A stretch of 43,406 nt of DNA from Candidatus Bathyarchaeota archaeon (GTDB taxonomy: Archaea; Thermoproteota; Bathyarchaeia; 40CM-2-53-6; RBG-13-38-9), in assembly GCA_007050885.1 (NCBI GenBank), contig SMYQ01000032.1:1-43406 (forward strand), written 5' to 3'. The notes under the pieces were generated by a model, which worked only from the letters and a program-made list of their open reading frames with translations, was not told where the DNA came from and made no database searches. How positions within the stretch are numbered: position 1 is the stretch's first letter; every line of letters starts with the position of its first letter. This document shows, piece by piece, positions 33,086 through 42,141 of this stretch. The translations under genes were made by a program, and so were the position numbers.

Positions 33086-33778
33086 TTATTTCCAACCTGC
33101 CTTTCCTCTCATTGGAACAAATGCAACTCCACCAAGTTCTTCTTTAGATATGTTCCCATCAGCAAGTTTTTTGATCCTTAGGAGTTGTTGAAACTGATAT
33201 ATGCCGCCAACTGGGATTAAAAGTGAGCCGCTGATGTCGAGTCCATCAATTAGATCTTGTGGAATCTCCGGTGCTGCGCTTGTTACAATGATAACATCAT
33301 AGGGTTCAAATTCCTTAATACCCAAAGATGCGTCTCTATGTAAAACATCTACTCGATCTGAGTAACCACATTTTTTTACTTTATCTTGAGCAGATTTAGC
33401 TAATTCCTCAATTATTTCAGCTGACCAGACATGCCCCCAATTTTCTTTAGTTTCAGTACTTGGAGCAACAACTTCTGCGTATACGCAACTCATGTAGCCA
33501 CAACCACCACCTACTTCTAATAATTTATCTCCCAGCGAAAGTTCAGCATACTCGCAAAACATCGCGGTCATATGGAGGGCACTAGTAGTCTGTCCATATC
33601 CTATTGGTATCGGAGCATCGATGTATGCTTCACCTTTTACTTCATCCGGGAGAAACTCCTCCCTAGGTACCAAAGACATGGCTCTGATGACATTTTCAGA
33701 ATGTAATATGCCTCCATTAATTAGACGGTCTAATGCTTTCTTTCTCAATTGGGCAAAATTATTACTGGACAACTTCAA
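33086..33778 (-). CDS. pcm: Protein-L-isoaspartate O-methyltransferase
   Basis: A 230-residue S-adenosylmethionine-dependent repair enzyme that methylates isoaspartyl residues in aged proteins. It has VPREEFLP, the family block IPIGYGQTTSALHMTAMFCE and motif I LLEVGGGCGYMSCVYAEV (about residues 84-101), followed by DVLHRDASLGIKEFEPYDVI and VTSAAPEIPQDLIDGL. The length is normal. It starts at TTG 33778. It lies 30 bases downstream of the start of the winged-helix gene on the same strand, so the two could form an operon. Confidence 0.92.
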   Translation of the reverse strand: MKLSSNNFAQLRKKALDRLINGGILHSENVIRAMSLVPREEFLPDEVKGEAYIDAPIPIGYGQTTSALHMTAMFCEYAELSLGDKLLEVGGGCGYMSCVYAEVVAPSTETKENWGHVWSAEIIEELAKSAQDKVKKCGYSDRVDVLHRDASLGIKEFEPYDVIIVTSAAPEIPQDLIDGLDISGSLLIPVGGIYQFQQLLRIKKLADGNISKEELGGVAFVPMRGKAGWK

Positions 33779-34029
33779 CCTTCACAACATTTCTCTATTT
33801 GTTCATAATAATAAAATAATGTTAGAAAATATCTATTGAATTATTGTAAGAATTACAATTTAATATAATATACATGAGTATTAGCTTCTTTAACAAGATA
33901 TTACTGAATACAATGCATATAGAAGTGAACAAATGAAAATATTGTTATTGAATTTGAATAAAAGCAACAATTAATGCATACTTACTATAGATTTGTACCA
34001 TAATCATTTGATAAAGCTGGTTGAGATGT
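33779..34029. other. Intergenic space with no visible gene
   Basis: The roughly 250 bases between the divergent pcm and DUF371 genes are AT-rich and hold only very short frames. Promoters for both genes must lie here (for example the TTTAATATAATATACA stretch at about 33860-33875), but no RNA gene or repeat was seen. Confidence 0.5.
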
Positions 34030-34458
34030 ATGATTCACAGAGCTACTGAATATTTCAGTGCTCATGGTCATGATCTCATAACAGCTAAACATGAAACTAC
34101 TTTTGAGTTTACTAAAGATGATTTTCTTACAAATAAAGGAGATTGCATAATTGCTGTCGGTGCCAAAGGTACTAAAGAGCTTTCTGAGGGCTTTAAGAGA
34201 TTAGCCTCCATTGATTCAGCAAAAATTACCATTAGGATGGAAGTTGATGGAATTAATGAAACAGCTGTTGGTCAAGGAAACAAAAAACTCAAATTTAATC
34301 ATCCAACTGACATGGTGGCAAGGAGAAGCTCCTACATTTGTCCACGTACATTGATGATAAGATCAAATAAGTCAGCCTCTGATCTTGATCGTGAATTTAT
34401 CAAGAGATTAAAGAATTCCAAATCAACAATAAATATTGTAATTGTGGTCGAAGCTTAA
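34030..34458 (+). CDS. DUF371 family protein
   Basis: A 142-residue archaeal protein of the DUF371 family. It starts with the family block SAHGHDLITAKHETTFEFTK (about residues 10-29) and NKGDCIIAVGAKGTKELSEG, and ends in a strand-rich part with DMVARRSSYICPRTLMIRSN. The function is not established. The frame opens at TTG 34021, but ATG 34030 is preceded by GGTTGAG and gives a typical start. It overlaps the convergent trm5 gene by four bases. Confidence 0.82.
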   Translation: MIHRATEYFSAHGHDLITAKHETTFEFTKDDFLTNKGDCIIAVGAKGTKELSEGFKRLASIDSAKITIRMEVDGINETAVGQGNKKLKFNHPTDMVARRSSYICPRTLMIRSNKSASDLDREFIKRLKNSKSTINIVIVVEA

Positions 34459-35513
34459 TCTACCTTTAAGTCAAAGGCTAACTGCTGTTCTCTTGGGCCT
34501 ATCTCTTTGACAATTCTTATAGCTTCTAACGCAACTAATTTTCGACCTGAAAGTTTTATTTTACTTCTTATATGCTCAGATAAAATCTCTATCGAAGTTC
34601 CTTCTGAAGCAAATAAATATAGATGAATAAATCCACCTTCAGGCTTAAGAAATTGGCATGCTTGAGGTATTGCATCAAGAGACTTTTCTGGAAGGTTCAT
34701 TATCACTCGATCCGCAGAAAAAGAATCATAAGGTATTTTTGTAGAATCTGCTAAGATTACTGTGATTTTATTCTGGCATTTATTGATTTTAATATTCTGT
34801 AACATGAAATTAGTGGCACACGGGTTTATATCGATTCCGTAGATTTTCTTTACATCACATGATCGAGCTATAACAATTGAAAATGGTCCAACCCCTGAAA
34901 ACATGTCGATAATGATCTCACCTTTCTTAATATTGGTAGTTACTCTTTGTCGTTCTGAAGAAAGGCGAGGGCTAAAATACACTTTGAGAGGATCTAATCG
35001 AAATTTGCATCCATATTCATTGTGTTCAGTAACTGTAGATGGACCACCATTTAGAATTATGAAATCTCTTACTCTAAAAATATCTGAAATTGGTCCATCT
35101 TTTGCAAGAATTGTATTATAATGTGGGTTAAGCAGTTTGAAAGAATCGCCGATCATTTTTCTATATTTGAACAGCTCGTTCGGAATTTCAAGGATGGCGA
35201 TGTCTCCAATCACATCATAAGAACGAGGAAGACTAGCAAGAGCGTTTGGTGGTAATTTATTCTCTAAAACTTGAGATAAATTCTTTTTTAGGATTTTTCT
35301 TTCCTCAAACTCATAAGTACAAAATTCTAATGAATCCATTTTAGATTTTAAAATTGTTATTTCATTTTCGGAGGGAAATCTGGATAAAGGTATAATTACA
35401 TCATCTTTCTCGGGTCTGATTTTCATATTTTTTTGTAAAATGCCCATTCTCCTTACGAGAGACAATGCTCTTTGAGCTGATTTCTTCTTTACCCTAAGAG
35501 ATTGTTGCCACAA
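34455..35513 (-). CDS. trm5: tRNA (guanine37-N1)-methyltransferase Trm5
   Basis: A 352-residue archaeal Trm5. It makes m1G37 in tRNAs that read CNN and some other codons, preventing frameshifts. The D1/D2 regions include SYDVIGDIAILEIP (about residues 118-131). The Rossmann methyltransferase domain has FRLDPLKVYFSPRLSSER, IIDMFSGVGPFSI (S-adenosylmethionine site), YGIDINPCA and the catalytic VIMNLPEKS (NLP motif). It starts at TTG 35513 with AAGGAAC directly upstream. It lies 38 bases after the start of ccdA on the same strand. Confidence 0.92.
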   Translation of the reverse strand: MWQQSLRVKKKSAQRALSLVRRMGILQKNMKIRPEKDDVIIPLSRFPSENEITILKSKMDSLEFCTYEFEERKILKKNLSQVLENKLPPNALASLPRSYDVIGDIAILEIPNELFKYRKMIGDSFKLLNPHYNTILAKDGPISDIFRVRDFIILNGGPSTVTEHNEYGCKFRLDPLKVYFSPRLSSERQRVTTNIKKGEIIIDMFSGVGPFSIVIARSCDVKKIYGIDINPCATNFMLQNIKINKCQNKITVILADSTKIPYDSFSADRVIMNLPEKSLDAIPQACQFLKPEGGFIHLYLFASEGTSIEILSEHIRSKIKLSGRKLVALEAIRIVKEIGPREQQLAFDLKVD

Positions 35514-35551
35514 GTTCCTTTAACCGTACTGGTGATGATGTGTTAAATAGC

Positions 35552-36196
35552 TCAGGGTGATGCCATCAAATAAAGATAGATGGCCAACGCAATTAGAAAA
35601 ACTCCACTGATTCGTTGGATCTTATCGGTTGCACCTGTTAGTCTCCTAACAAGCAAGTTTCCAGTTTTGCTAACAAGAATTGCTGTTGCTATTAATGGAA
35701 TTCCCATTCCTAAAGAGAACAATATGAAGGTTAGAATACTATCCATAAAATCTCCAAACGTCAAGGAATAAAGAATTAATGAAAGGAATATTGGGAAAGA
35801 GCATGCAAGAGCTGCTAGACCATATGTGACTCCATAAATTAACATGCCTAAAAGACCGCCTCGCTGTGTTGCTTTGACCTTTAAGTAGAATTTTGGATAT
35901 CCCGCTCCCAGAAGCATTAGTACTCCCATAACGCCAATAATGATCACTGCGAGTAAATGGAAATAGGGGCTGGCACTCATTATTGCATTCCCTACTATTG
36001 ATGTTATTATCCCAATTATCGAGAAAACTGACAAAAGTCCAATTGTACAAATAACCCCTCCTTGAATTGCTTGTCTAGTTGTCATATTCTTACCAAGATA
36101 ATATGCTATGTAACCGGGCAACAGAGGATAGCTACATGGGGATAGAAGAACGAAGACACCACTTATCAAAGCCAATGAGTAATCTGCGAGATGCAT
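35552..36196 (-). CDS. ccdA: CcdA/DsbD-like thiol-disulfide interchange membrane protein
   Basis: A 214-residue protein with six membrane helices. It carries the two redox cysteines of the CcdA family, one in LLSPCSYPLLPGY (about residue 21) and one in AALACSFPIFLSL (about residue 133), each in the conserved C-x-x-P context. CcdA passes electrons from cytoplasmic thioredoxin across the membrane to extracytoplasmic thiol proteins. The internal pseudo-symmetry is typical. It starts at ATG 36196. No cytochrome c maturation gene is in the window. Confidence 0.9.
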   Translation of the reverse strand: MHLADYSLALISGVFVLLSPCSYPLLPGYIAYYLGKNMTTRQAIQGGVICTIGLLSVFSIIGIITSIVGNAIMSASPYFHLLAVIIIGVMGVLMLLGAGYPKFYLKVKATQRGGLLGMLIYGVTYGLAALACSFPIFLSLILYSLTFGDFMDSILTFILFSLGMGIPLIATAILVSKTGNLLVRRLTGATDKIQRISGVFLIALAIYLYLMASP

Positions 36197-36397
36197 TTTG
36201 ACACAGCTTATAGTATCGATCGAAATATATCTTGAAATAGAGCCTCAATTTATTTTAATTATTTTCTATTATTGTCAGAATAGTACTATTTATTTAAATG
36301 GTTATTAGCACTAACAGTTTTTCAAGTTAAAAAAGATAATATGTTTCTATATCAAATTAATCGAAAGATATGGTGAATATTGCTATAGGTGTATTTT

Positions 36398-36958
36398 TTG
36401 ACTAAAGATAACAGAAAGCATGAAATCAATAATTCCGTTGATCATCCGGAACAAAATGACTTTGGGCCAACTGGGGAAGGAATTGAATTTTTGCGAAAAG
36501 CTCTTGCTGATGAGAAGAATCGATCAAATGAATACTTGAATCAATTAAAATATTTACAAGCAGACATAGAAAATCTGCAAAAGAGCACCAAAAAAGAGCT
36601 AGATATAACCGTACAGAGGGCTAATGAATCTCTGATCTCTAAACTTTTAGTCATATTGGATGATATGGAATTGGCATTGAAATCTTCGTCAGAAACTAAA
36701 AATTGCCCTCAATTAACGTCAGGATTTAAACTTATCCTTAAGAAAATGCAACACATTTTAACAGATGAGGGTTTAATCAGAATCGACACCTTAGAAAAAC
36801 AATTTAATCCAAAATGCCATGAAGCCGCAGATCAAACCTTAAGAGATGATGCGCCTGATGGATTAATCATTGAGGAAATTAAGGCAGGTTATATTTTTAA
36901 AGGAAAAATTCTAAGGTCGAGTCTAGTGACAATAGCAAGGAATCCCAAAGCGGTCTAG
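36398..36958 (+). CDS. grpE: Nucleotide exchange factor GrpE
   Basis: A 186-residue GrpE, the nucleotide exchange factor of DnaK. It has a long N-terminal coiled coil (LRKALADEKNRSNEYLNQLK, about residues 28-60) and a four-helix region with ISKLLVILDDMELAL. The C-terminal beta wing is FNPKCHEAADQTLRDD and GYIFKGKILRSSLVTIAR. AGGTG at 36387-36391 lies six bases before TTG 36398. GTG 36389 is in frame, but it is part of that ribosome binding site. It starts the grpE-dnaK-dnaJ cluster. Confidence 0.93.
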   Translation: MTKDNRKHEINNSVDHPEQNDFGPTGEGIEFLRKALADEKNRSNEYLNQLKYLQADIENLQKSTKKELDITVQRANESLISKLLVILDDMELALKSSSETKNCPQLTSGFKLILKKMQHILTDEGLIRIDTLEKQFNPKCHEAADQTLRDDAPDGLIIEEIKAGYIFKGKILRSSLVTIARNPKAV

Positions 36959-37021
36959 AAAAGACTAAAAATAACCATCAGACCAAAAGAGCTAATACAT
37001 CCACGTCTATGAAATAAATCT

Positions 37022-37045
37022 GATTATTAGAAATAATCCCTTTTT
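37022..37045 (+). terminator. Terminator-like hairpin after grpE
   Basis: GATTATT (37022-37028) pairs perfectly with AATAATC (37032-37038) over a three-base loop, followed by CCTTTTT. It would separate grpE from dnaK, which has its own AT-rich box (CATATATTG at 37112-37120). The rest of the 190-base gap shows no gene. Confidence 0.45.
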
Positions 37046-37149
37046 CATATTGTCCAAGAATAAATCCAAAATGCTTTTCTTGAAGTGTTTACCTCCCTAA
37101 TTGCTGAATATCATATATTGAAAATTCTAATCATCTGAGGTGTAACCAG

Positions 37150-39033
37150 TTGAGTGAATCTAAGAAACCGAAAATAATAGGTATTGACCTAGGTACTAGT
37201 AATTCCGCTGCAGCAGTTCTGCAGGCTGGTAGACCTGTTATAATTCCAAGTGCGGAAGGAACAACAATTGGTGGGAAAGCATTTCCATCTTTTGTCGCCT
37301 TCACAAAAGATGGCGAATTATTAGTCGGTGAACCTGCAAGAAGACAAGCCGTTACCAATCCTGAAGGAACTGTAATGGCAATCAAAAGAAAGATGGGAAC
37401 CGATTACAAAATCAAATTTGGAGATAAAGAATACACTCCACAGCAAATCTCCGCTTTTATTCTTCAAAAGATTAAAAGAGATTCCGAAGCTTTTCTAGGT
37501 ACTCAAGTTAACAAAGCCGTCATAACTGTACCTGCCTACTTTAATGACAATCAGAGACAAGCCACAAAAGACGCAGGCTCCATAGCTGGTCTCGAAGTAG
37601 TTAGAATTATCAATGAACCTACTGCAGCTTCGCTAGCTTATGGTCTCGACAAGTCTGAGAAGGAATTGAAAATAATGGTTTTTGACTTCGGGGGTGGAAC
37701 ACTCGATGTAACAATAATGGAAATAGGAAGATCAAGCCCATCAGAACCACCAGTATTCGAAGTAAAAACAACTAGCGGAGATACACAATTAGGCGGCACA
37801 GACATGGATAATGCTCTCGTTGACTACTTAGTAAGCGAATTCAATCAGAGCAGTAGTATAGACATAAGTAATGATAAAGTAGCGATGCAAAGAGTGAGAG
37901 AAGCGGCTGAAAAAGCCAAAATAGAACTATCAACAACGCTTACGAGTGAGATAAATATCCCATTTCTAACACAAGGCGAGAAACATTTCGTCAAGCAATT
38001 GACAAGGGCGAAGCTTGAGGAATTAGTTAAACCAACAATCGATCGTTGTAGAGAACCGATAAACCAAGCACTCTCTGACGCCAAACTATCTCCACAAGAC
38101 GTAGATAGAATAATACTGGTCGGAGGACCAACAAGGATGCCCATAGTTAGAAAATTTATAGAAGACTATGTAGGCAAACCATCTGAGAGAGGTATTGACC
38201 CTATGGAATGCGTTGCTATGGGTGCCGCAATACAAGCAGGTGTGATCTCAGGGGAAATGAAAGAATTACTATTGTTAGACGTAACTCCATTATCACTTGG
38301 TGTCGAAACCTTGGGTGGTGTATTTACCAAATTGATAGAAAGAAATACCACAATTCCTACTAAAAAAAGTCAAATCTTCTCGACGGCAGCGGACTTTCAA
38401 ACAAGTGTTACCGTTCATGTATTACAGGGAGAACGGCAAATGTCTAACGATAACGTTTCGCTGGGTAAGTTCAATTTAGAAGGAATACCTCCAGCACCTA
38501 GAGGTGTCCCACAAATCGAAGTGACATATGATATTAATGCTGATGGCATACTCAACGTTTCTGCAAAAGATATGGCTACAGGGAATCAACAAAAGATAAC
38601 GATTACAGCAACAACAAAACTTTCTAAAGAAGACAAAGAAAAAATGATCAATGAAGCTGAGAAATTTGCTGAACAAGATCGGATAAGAAAGGAAGACGCT
38701 GAGACAAGAAATCAAGCCGATTCACTCATCTACACTAGTGAGAAAACCTTGAAGGATCTTGGAGATAAGATCACTAATGAACAAAAGGAAAAACTTGAAA
38801 AATCGACTACAGAGCTAAGAACTACATTGAGTGGAAAAGAAATTTCTACGATAAAGGAAAAGATGGATGAATTATCTAAAATATTACAAGAAGTCGGAAC
38901 CGCAGCATATCAAAAGGCTGCCGAAACAGCTAAAACAAAACAACAAAGTGAGCCTCCAAAAGATGCTGAAGGAGCAAAAGACAAAGTAGTAGATGCAGAT
39001 TATAAAGTAGTAGAAGAAGACAAAAAGGAATAA
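37150..39033 (+). CDS. dnaK: Chaperone DnaK (Hsp70)
   Basis: A 627-residue Hsp70. The ATPase domain has [58 protein letters not shown] and [14 protein letters not shown]. The linker and substrate domain contain [17 protein letters not shown] and [18 protein letters not shown]. The helical lid is followed by an acidic tail ([15 protein letters not shown]) of bacterial type. It refolds proteins with DnaJ and GrpE. It starts at TTG 37150 with GAGGTG seven bases upstream, 33 bases before dnaJ. Confidence 0.97.
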   Translation: MSESKKPKIIGIDLGTSNSAAAVLQAGRPVIIPSAEGTTIGGKAFPSFVAFTKDGELLVGEPARRQAVTNPEGTVMAIKRKMGTDYKIKFGDKEYTPQQISAFILQKIKRDSEAFLGTQVNKAVITVPAYFNDNQRQATKDAGSIAGLEVVRIINEPTAASLAYGLDKSEKELKIMVFDFGGGTLDVTIMEIGRSSPSEPPVFEVKTTSGDTQLGGTDMDNALVDYLVSEFNQSSSIDISNDKVAMQRVREAAEKAKIELSTTLTSEINIPFLTQGEKHFVKQLTRAKLEELVKPTIDRCREPINQALSDAKLSPQDVDRIILVGGPTRMPIVRKFIEDYVGKPSERGIDPMECVAMGAAIQAGVISGEMKELLLLDVTPLSLGVETLGGVFTKLIERNTTIPTKKSQIFSTAADFQTSVTVHVLQGERQMSNDNVSLGKFNLEGIPPAPRGVPQIEVTYDINADGILNVSAKDMATGNQQKITITATTKLSKEDKEKMINEAEKFAEQDRIRKEDAETRNQADSLIYTSEKTLKDLGDKITNEQKEKLEKSTTELRTTLSGKEISTIKEKMDELSKILQEVGTAAYQKAAETAKTKQQSEPPKDAEGAKDKVVDADYKVVEEDKKE

Positions 39034-39066
39034 TCAATCCTTTTTTAGATCTCCATTGGTGGTTTC

Positions 39067-40158
39067 ATGCCGAATAAAGACTACTATGAGATATTGGGTA
39101 TTGCCAGAAACGCCACCAAGGAGGAAATAAAAAGTACCTACCGTAAACTAGCTCTCAAATATCACCCAGATCGAAACAAATCACCTAATGCAGAAGAGAA
39201 ATTCAAAGAGATCTCAGAAGCATATGCAATATTGTCAGATGATGAAAAAAGAAGAACCTACGACATGTATGGTCAAGCTGGTATTGGTGACAAGTATACT
39301 GCCGAGGATATATTCAGAGGAGTCGATTTTGAAGATATCTTTAGAGATATGGGGTTCGGTTTTGGAAGTATCTTCGATACATTCTTTGGCAGAGGAAGAT
39401 ATAACCCCCCTCAAAGAGGATATGATCTTCAATATGATTTGGAGATAAGTCTAGAAGAGGCATCGACAACTCTGGAAAAAGAATTAACGATCTCTAGAGT
39501 TGAAGAATGCAAAAGGTGCGACGGTAGCGGAGCAAAACCTGGTTCGAAAACAAAAGATTGCCCATTATGTCATGGGTCAGGTCAAATCAGAAGACAACAA
39601 TCTGCAGGAGGGTTTTTCACAATAACTCAGGTTACAACCTGCGAACGGTGTAATGGAAGAGGGAAAATTGTGGAGGTTCCTTGCGAAGAATGTGATGGTA
39701 GTGGACAGATACGTCGTTCTCGTAAAATAACTGTTAACATTCCACGAGGAATTGACGATGGCTCAACCTTAAGGCTTCGAGGAGAAGGTGATACAGGACC
39801 TGGGAGAATACCTCCTGGAGACTTGTACGTAACCGTTCATATACGTCCTCATGCAATCTTTGAAAGGCGACATGAAAATCTGCTATGTGAAATTCCAATA
39901 TCTTTTACTCAAGCTTCACTTGGTGCAAAGGTCAGTGCGCCATCTCTTGATGGGCCAATTGAGTTGAAAATCCCTCCAGGAACAAAACCTGGAACACTAT
40001 TCAAGATCAGAGGTAAAGGAATGCCAAGGATTAATAACCGCTCAAGAGGGGATGAATATGTCAAAGTCAATCTTACTGTTCCAACAGAACTGACGAAAAG
40101 ACAAAAAGAACTTCTAATAGAATTAGAAAAGGAGCGCTTGAAAGATAATAAATCATAG
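39067..40158 (+). CDS. dnaJ: Chaperone DnaJ (Hsp40)
   Basis: A 363-residue class I DnaJ. The J domain (residues 3-68) contains the HPD motif in YHPDRN, followed by a G/F region ([16 protein letters not shown]). The zinc region (about 143-215) has four motifs: [24 protein letters not shown] and CEECDGSG. The two C-terminal beta domains follow. It stimulates DnaK ATPase. It starts at ATG 39067 with GGTGG upstream. Its end overlaps or abuts the next gene. Confidence 0.97.
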   Translation: MPNKDYYEILGIARNATKEEIKSTYRKLALKYHPDRNKSPNAEEKFKEISEAYAILSDDEKRRTYDMYGQAGIGDKYTAEDIFRGVDFEDIFRDMGFGFGSIFDTFFGRGRYNPPQRGYDLQYDLEISLEEASTTLEKELTISRVEECKRCDGSGAKPGSKTKDCPLCHGSGQIRRQQSAGGFFTITQVTTCERCNGRGKIVEVPCEECDGSGQIRRSRKITVNIPRGIDDGSTLRLRGEGDTGPGRIPPGDLYVTVHIRPHAIFERRHENLLCEIPISFTQASLGAKVSAPSLDGPIELKIPPGTKPGTLFKIRGKGMPRINNRSRGDEYVKVNLTVPTELTKRQKELLIELEKERLKDNKS

Positions 40159-40162
40159 CGCC

Positions 40163-40726
40163 ATTGAGAGAGATTTTTTTGGATTTATTCCATGGCGTAA
40201 AATTAGTTCTTGGCAATGTTTAGCATGTGGAGAATGTTGCAAGTGGTTTAAAGTACCTTTGATGGCAGATGAGCTCGTTCTAATATCGGAGCTTTATGGT
40301 ACTTCTTACTTGAAGACTGAACTTGATGAAGCCTACTTTGTTAAGAGACCTGATGGAAGATGTATTTTTCAAGTTCCAATATCTGATCGTTGGATCTGTG
40401 GGATCCAAAAGAATAAGCCTATGGTTTGTCGGGTCTGGCCTTTCATAGTAATGACCAATCCTGAATATGGATATCCTGAATCGGCTTTATTCATTAATAA
40501 TCGATCCAACTATTATATCTATATTGATAGTAGATGCAAAGGGATTGGATGTCACGGAAAAAATAAAATCAATAAAGACCTTCTTTCAGAGATCGTTCAA
40601 ATTAGTATGCGAACAAAAAAAACTCAATCATACTCAACTTGTGGATTGGATAACCATCATAGTGAATATGAAATTATACAACCCAACCTTTTCTCGACCA
40701 AAACCACGCTTAAACTAAGATCTTGA
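40163..40726 (+). CDS. YkgJ-type zinc/iron-chelating cysteine-cluster protein, non-canonical start
   Basis: A protein of the YkgJ (UPF0153-like) family. Typical parts are the cysteine cluster WQCLACGECCKWFKVPL, then RCIFQVP, WICGIQKNKPMVCRVWPF and a final SRCKGIGC. Its biochemical role is unknown. The first canonical start in frame is TTG 40259 or ATG 40262, but that would delete the family-defining cluster encoded at 40211-40240. The frame is open upstream to 40142 without ATG, GTG or TTG. ATT at 40163 (then ERDFFGFIPWRKISSW) or ATA at 40145/40148 inside dnaJ are candidates. I list ATT 40163, giving 187 residues. The convergent htrA gene ends three bases away. Confidence 0.72.
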   Translation: MERDFFGFIPWRKISSWQCLACGECCKWFKVPLMADELVLISELYGTSYLKTELDEAYFVKRPDGRCIFQVPISDRWICGIQKNKPMVCRVWPFIVMTNPEYGYPESALFINNRSNYYIYIDSRCKGIGCHGKNKINKDLLSEIVQISMRTKKTQSYSTCGLDNHHSEYEIIQPNLFSTKTTLKLRS

Positions 40727-40729
40727 CTA

Positions 40730-41899
40730 TTACTCTGTCTGGGGAGGAGGTCTAACTCCAAGCGTCACTTCAATATCTAAAATTTGTCCATCTCTAATAA
40801 CTCTGAGAATAATTTTGTCTCCAGGTTCTGTACTATACTCCAAATATGCCAAAAGATCTTCAAGTTTTCTCACCGTCTGATTGTCTATATGGGTGATTAC
40901 ATCACCTCCCAGCGTCATATTACGACCATCAACAACTTCAGTTGCATTCCCGCTTCGAATACCTGCTCTTTCAGCAGGGCTATCTTCGACAACAGAAATT
41001 ACTAGAAATCCTCTCGACTCTAGTAAATCCATTTTTTCAGCAATTGATGGTGTCACATCGCTTCCAGCAATCCCCACCCAAGAATGATCATAATGTCCTT
41101 TTACTATCAAAGAGGGAACAACCTTCTGAATTAGATCTGCAGGGATGGCAAATCCTACGCCTGAGAACATTCCAGTTTCTGATTGAATAGCCGTATTAAC
41201 ACCTACAACTTCTGCAAGATTATTGAGTAATGGTCCTCCGCTATTTCCTGGATTGATCGCGGCATCAACCTGTATTACTCCAACAACAGAGTAGCCACCT
41301 GAAGTTGGAAGTGTTCTTCCAATCTGGCTTACAATACCTTTTGTCAGAGACCAACTTAACCCAAATGGAGCTCCAACAGCATATATGGTGTCTCCAACTA
41401 AAAGCTCAGATGAATTGCCAAGAGTGACTTGTTTGAGTCTCTCTTGAGAAGTCTCAACCTTAAGGACGGCTAGATCAGAATAAGGATCAGTTCCAATTAA
41501 CACTGCTTTAACAGTCTCGCCATCAAGAAAAGTTACTTCTATGGTTTCTGCTTCCTCAATGACATGATTGTTTGTTATGATATTGCCTTTTTTATCATAT
41601 ATGAAACCGCTGCCACTTGCCGCGGGTTCAAGACCGTCTAATCCCATCTGTTTATTCAACACTCGTACAACGGACTCTTCTGTAAGAGCGTAGACTTTTT
41701 GGTCTCTTACTCCATTACCACCAGAATTATCAACGAGTTCAATACGTGATTGGAGATCTGTCATTCGGTCTCGAAGATCAGAAAGCTCACTCTGAGTCTG
41801 AATATAAATAAATGTAGATAAACCTGCAAGAACTAGCAATACAATCAGAGACGTGGCTGCTACATATAATGGAAGTTTATTCGTATTAGTATCGCTCAC
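40730..41899 (-). CDS. htrA: HtrA/DegP-like serine protease with one PDZ domain
   Basis: A 389-residue membrane-anchored serine protease. One N-terminal membrane helix (about residues 10-32) is followed by a short coiled coil (LSDLRDRMTDLQSRIELV). The trypsin-like domain has the triad His in IITNNHVIEEA, Asp in DPYSDLAVLKV and Ser in INPGNSGGPLLN. One PDZ domain closes the protein (about 290-385, with SPAERAGI and GGDVITHIDNQTV). It probably degrades damaged extracytoplasmic proteins. The GTG at 41899 has GGTG seven bases upstream. An ATG at 41917 would add six residues that include that site. Confidence 0.92.
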   Translation of the reverse strand: MSDTNTNKLPLYVAATSLIVLLVLAGLSTFIYIQTQSELSDLRDRMTDLQSRIELVDNSGGNGVRDQKVYALTEESVVRVLNKQMGLDGLEPAASGSGFIYDKKGNIITNNHVIEEAETIEVTFLDGETVKAVLIGTDPYSDLAVLKVETSQERLKQVTLGNSSELLVGDTIYAVGAPFGLSWSLTKGIVSQIGRTLPTSGGYSVVGVIQVDAAINPGNSGGPLLNNLAEVVGVNTAIQSETGMFSGVGFAIPADLIQKVVPSLIVKGHYDHSWVGIAGSDVTPSIAEKMDLLESRGFLVISVVEDSPAERAGIRSGNATEVVDGRNMTLGGDVITHIDNQTVRKLEDLLAYLEYSTEPGDKIILRVIRDGQILDIEVTLGVRPPPQTE

Positions 41900-42141
41900 G
41901 TGAAGGCACCACTTCAAAATGACACTGTCTCTTTCTTAAAGACTTTTACTTGAACACCGAGCTATAGCTAACTGTTTATAGTTCAGATCATAATCGAGAT
42001 AAATCCGCTATTTGAATCAACACTATATTGAAATGAAGAGAAATCAATAAACTAAAAGGCGATTCATATTTTAGTTTTTAACCAAACAGACGTCTTTAAA
42101 GTAGAGATCATGGAATTCAATGATAGGTGGCATAATTTTTT

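Noticed and set aside
33900..33965. Short plus-strand frame (MKILLLNLNK...) between pcm and the DUF371 gene
   Set aside because: It is only 13 codons long, AT-driven and without family or ribosome binding site.
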